A stretch of 7,659 nt of DNA from an uncultured Leucobacter sp. (GTDB lineage Bacteria > Actinomycetota > Actinomycetes > Actinomycetales > Microbacteriaceae). The translations under genes and the position numbers were made by a program. The notes under the pieces were generated by a model. The model was not told where the DNA came from, ran no database searches, and saw only the letters and a program-made list of their open reading frames with translations. Below, piece by piece: positions 5,092-7,659 of the stretch (positions are counted from its first letter, which is position 1; each line of letters begins with the position of its first letter). Location of the stretch: NCBI GenBank assembly GCA_945952575.1, contig CAMFIY010000132.1, positions 1 to 7,659 of the forward strand, written 5' to 3'.

Positions 5092-5097
5092 GATAAT
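5092..5097 (+). promoter_or_regulatory. Candidate -10 element / ribosome site junction before hrpA
   Basis: GATAAT, identical to the luxR -10 candidate, is followed directly by GGAGAGG (5098-5104), a good ribosome site 2-5 nt from the ATG at 5107. Both cannot work on one transcript, since initiation about 7 nt after GATAAT would remove the ribosome site. Either hrpA has a nearly leaderless transcript or a different promoter upstream. Confidence 0.3.
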
Positions 5098-5106
5098 GGA
5101 GAGGTC

Positions 5107-7659
5107 ATGTCACAGGTCGGCCCCCGCATCGAGTTCCCCGCAGACCTCCCGGTCTCGCAGATGCGGGAGGAGATCGCCGATGCGATCAGCGCGCACCAGG
5201 TCGTGATCGTCGCGGGCGAGACCGGCAGCGGCAAGACGACGCAGCTGCCGAAGATCGCGCTGGCGCTCGGTCGCGAGCGCATCGCGCACACGCAGCCGCG
5301 CCGGATCGCCGCACGCACCATCGCCGAGCGCGTCGCTGAGGAGCTGGGCAGCGAGCTCGGCGGGCTCGTCGGCTACCAGGTCCGCTTCACCGACAAGGTC
5401 AGCGAGCACACCCGGATCCGCCTGATGACGGACGGCATCCTGCTCAACGCGATCCACCGCGATCGCGACCTCAGGGCCTACGACACGATCATCATCGACG
5501 AGGCCCACGAGCGGTCGCTGAACATCGACTTCCTGCTCGGATATCTGCGGACTCTGCTGCCCCGCCGCCCGGATCTCAAGGTCATCATCACCTCGGCGAC
5601 CATCGATCCGGAGTCGTTCGCGCAGCACTTCGCGGATCGCGACGGCGAGCCGGCGCCGATCATCGAGGTGTCCGGCCGCACCTACCCCGTCGAGATCCGC
5701 TACCGCCCGCTGATCGAGGAGATCGAGACGGCTGACCCCAAGGGCGGACCCCCGAGGATCCGCAGGACCGAGCGCGACCTGTTCGACGCCATCGGCGACG
5801 CGGTCGACGAACTGGGCCGGGAGGATCCGGGCGACGTGCTCGTCTTCCTGAGCGGCGAAGCCGAGATCCGCGACGCGGCGGACGCTCTGAAGGGCAGGGC
5901 TGCGAGCCGGACGCGACCCGCCGAGATCCTCCCGCTCTACGGCCGCCTGAGTGCCGCCGAGCAGCATCGGGTGTTCGAGCCCCGCTCGGGCGCGGCCCGG
6001 CGCATCGTGCTCGCCACCAACGTCGCCGAGACCTCGCTCACCGTGCCCGGCATCCGCTACGTGATCGACGCCGGCACGGCCCGCATCTCGCGCTACAGTG
6101 CGCGCAGCAAGGTGCAGCGACTGCCGATCGAGGCGATCTCGCAGGCGAGCGCCCGCCAGCGCTCCGGCAGATCCGGGCGCACGAGCCCCGGCATCGCCGT
6201 CCGTCTCTACGGCGAGGAGGACTTCGAGTCGCGCCCCGCATTCACCGAACCGGAGATCCTGCGCACCGGCCTCGCGAGCGTGATCCTGCAGATGCTCGCC
6301 CTCGGCCTCGGCGACATCGCGGGCTTCCCGTTCCTGACCCCGCCCGACAAGCGCGGGATCGCCGACGGTCTCGGTCTCCTCGCGGAACTGGGCGCGGTCG
6401 AGCCGGCGGGGAAGGGCGCTCGGGGCCAGCAGAGGATCACACGGATCGGGCGCGAACTCAGCCGCCTGCCGATCGAGCCCCGCTTCGCGCGGATGGTGAT
6501 CGAGGCGCGACGACACGAGGTGATGCGCGAGGTGATCGCGATCGTCGCCGGTCTCACGATCCAGGATGTCCGCGAGCGGCCGGCCGAGGTGCGCGGTCGC
6601 GCCGACGAACTGCACGCGCGCTTCGCGGATCCGCTCGGCGATCTGATGACGCTGCTGAATCTCTGGAACTATCTGCAGGAGCAGCAGTCGGCGCTCTCCT
6701 CGAGTGCGTTCCGGCGGCTGTGCAAGGCCGAGTTCCTGAACTTCCTGCGCGTGCGGGAGTGGATGGACCTGGTGCGGCAGCTCTCGCGCGCGGGATTCTC
6801 GAGAGGCAACGCGCCTCGTCCGCCCGAACCTCGCGCCGGCATCACCGCACCCGGGGGAGCCGGACCCGCCGGTGCGACCGCGGGAAGCACCGCAGAGGCG
6901 ATCCATCAAAGCGTGCTCGCCGGACTGCTCTCCCAGCTCGGCGTACGGGATGACGCCCAGGATCGGCGCGCTCCTGGCGGACGCGGCTCGGCCGGCGGCG
7001 GCCCCAGTGCCCGCCGCAAACCCGCGCAGGAGTACCTGGGATCGCGAGGCACCCGTTTCGCGCTGCATCCGGGATCGGTGCTCGCCAAACGTCCGCCCGA
7101 GGTCGTGATGAGCGTCGAGCTGGTCGAGACCAGCCGCCTCTTCGCGCGCAGCAACGCAGTGGTCGAACCGGAGTGGGCGGAGGAGCTCGCGGGCCCCCTG
7201 GCGAAGCGGCAGCTGAGCGAGCCGCACTGGGAGAAGAGCCAGGGCGCGGCGATCGCCCACGAGCGGGTCACCCTCTACGGCGTGCCGATCGTCGAACGCC
7301 GCAGGGTGCAACTCGCTCGCTTCGACCTGCCCTACGCCCGCGAACTGTTCATCCGGCATGCCCTCGTCGAGGGTGAGTGGGATTCGCCGCAGGCCTTCGA
7401 CCGCGCCAACCGCCAGCTGCGCCGGGAGCTCGAGCAGTTCGAGGAGCGCACCCGCCGGCGCGGGCTGGTCGGCGACGACGAGGCGGTCTTCGAGTTCTAC
7501 GACGCCCGGATCCCGGCCGAAGTGGCGAGCACCCGCGACTTCGAGGGCTGGTGGAAGCGGGAGCAGCGCGCGCAGCCGAAACTGCTGAACATGCGCCTGC
7601 AGGATCTGCTCGCCGAGCCGGACGACGCTTACCCCGGCCGGACGCACCAGCACTTCCCC
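5107..7659 (+). CDS. hrpA: HrpA-type ATP-dependent DEAH-box RNA helicase (3' end beyond the window)
   Basis: An uninterrupted frame of 851 codons runs to the right edge with no stop. Helicase motifs appear in order: Walker A GETGSGKT (37-44), TQPRRIAA (around 83-90), motif II DEAH (131-134), SAT (163-165), TNVAETSLTVPG (around 306-317) and motif VI QASARQRSGRSGR (346-358). The winged-helix/HA2 part follows from about 370 (EPEILRTGLASVILQMLALGLGDI), then the OB-fold region (YLGSRGTRFALHPGS, SVELVETSRLFAR near 665-677) and the start of the HrpA-specific C-terminal domain (from about 740). HrpA proteins are about 1300 residues, so roughly a third is missing here. In E. coli HrpA resolves stalled or collided ribosomes and processes mRNA; the same role is inferred. 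Gly/Pro/Ala-rich linkers at about 565-598 and 618-640 are longer than in E. coli. The start at 5107 follows GGAGAGG. Confidence 0.95.
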   Translation, partial: MSQVGPRIEFPADLPVSQMREEIADAISAHQVVIVAGETGSGKTTQLPKIALALGRERIAHTQPRRIAARTIAERVAEELGSELGGLVGYQVRFTDKVSEHTRIRLMTDGILLNAIHRDRDLRAYDTIIIDEAHERSLNIDFLLGYLRTLLPRRPDLKVIITSATIDPESFAQHFADRDGEPAPIIEVSGRTYPVEIRYRPLIEEIETADPKGGPPRIRRTERDLFDAIGDAVDELGREDPGDVLVFLSGEAEIRDAADALKGRAASRTRPAEILPLYGRLSAAEQHRVFEPRSGAARRIVLATNVAETSLTVPGIRYVIDAGTARISRYSARSKVQRLPIEAISQASARQRSGRSGRTSPGIAVRLYGEEDFESRPAFTEPEILRTGLASVILQMLALGLGDIAGFPFLTPPDKRGIADGLGLLAELGAVEPAGKGARGQQRITRIGRELSRLPIEPRFARMVIEARRHEVMREVIAIVAGLTIQDVRERPAEVRGRADELHARFADPLGDLMTLLNLWNYLQEQQSALSSSAFRRLCKAEFLNFLRVREWMDLVRQLSRAGFSRGNAPRPPEPRAGITAPGGAGPAGATAGSTAEAIHQSVLAGLLSQLGVRDDAQDRRAPGGRGSAGGGPSARRKPAQEYLGSRGTRFALHPGSVLAKRPPEVVMSVELVETSRLFARSNAVVEPEWAEELAGPLAKRQLSEPHWEKSQGAAIAHERVTLYGVPIVERRRVQLARFDLPYARELFIRHALVEGEWDSPQAFDRANRQLRRELEQFEERTRRRGLVGDDEAVFEFYDARIPAEVASTRDFEGWWKREQRAQPKLLNMRLQDLLAEPDDAYPGRTHQHFP

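Larger units (their letters stand above)
5042..5093 (+). repeat. 12-bp direct repeat GTCGGCACGGGA flanking operator 2 (5042-5053 and 5082-5093)
   Basis: The two copies are identical over 12 bp, exactly 40 bp apart, and bracket the operator at 5055-5072. The right copy overlaps the palindrome CCGACGCGTCGG (5075-5086) and runs into the GATAAT element. They may be a second set of regulatory sites, or trace a local duplication. Confidence 0.5.

Noticed and set aside
3327..5096. A 589-codon plus-strand open frame spanning the end of luxR and the NmrA-like gene
   Set aside because: Its composition is Arg/Gly/Ala low complexity and it crosses two recognised genes in the wrong frame or strand.
4986..5321. 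N-terminal extension of the NmrA-like protein to 5321
   Set aside because: It would be antisense to the hrpA start and cover operator 2; the strong AAGGAG before 4985 and immediate Rossmann strand fix the start.
5110..7653. An 847-codon open frame on the minus strand
   Set aside because: It is the antisense of hrpA, whose plus frame carries all DEAH helicase motifs in order. The minus product has low-complexity, Arg/Asp/Glu-rich composition with no recognisable domain; long antisense frames are expected at this GC content.
1..7659. tRNA, rRNA, CRISPR arrays, insertion sequences or phage genes
   Set aside because: No cloverleaf, regularly spaced repeat array, transposase-like frame or terminal inverted repeat with target duplication was found; nearly all bases are accounted for by genes and two control regions.

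Overview
The window is very GC-rich and gene-dense, with tight spacing, short leaders and strong third-position GC bias. Together with protein styles such as an actinobacterial sensor-LuxR regulator and HrpA-type helicase, this points to a high-GC Gram-positive actinobacterium, probably Microbacteriaceae-like (inference; no marker gene is present).

Layout from left to right: (1) the last 31 codons of a plus-strand membrane protein (to 98). (2) A minus-strand two-gene operon: a BBE-like FAD-dependent oxidoreductase (1346-2731) coupled by an ATGA overlap to a secreted six-NHL-repeat propeller with a C-terminal Ig-like domain (117-1349). (3) A 179-bp divergent control region (2732-2910). (4) A plus-strand stand-alone LuxR-type regulator with GAF/PAS-like sensor region (2911-4068). 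(5) A convergent minus-strand NmrA-like atypical SDR (4065-4985), whose stop codon overlaps the luxR stop in a shared CTAG. (6) A 121-bp divergent control region (4986-5106). (7) A plus-strand HrpA-type DEAH RNA helicase that runs off the right edge (5107-7659, 851 codons seen).

The most interesting element is non-coding. Each of the two divergent regions holds one copy of an almost identical 18-bp palindrome, ATCCCACATTTCTGGGAT (2859-2876) and ATCCCACCTTTCTGGGAA (5055-5072), absent elsewhere as far as I could see by eye. They bracket the convergent luxR/nmrA pair and lie 19-23 bp upstream of candidate -10 elements. The simplest reading is that these are operators of the LuxR-type regulator itself, defining a small local regulon: luxR, the FAD oxidoreductase-NHL operon and the NmrA-like reductase. 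hrpA probably is a housekeeping neighbour at the border, though its promoter faces the second operator. A 31-nt near-perfect palindrome in the non-conserved 3' tail of luxR may serve as a terminator for the convergent pair. No tRNA, rRNA, CRISPR, transposase or integrase is visible.
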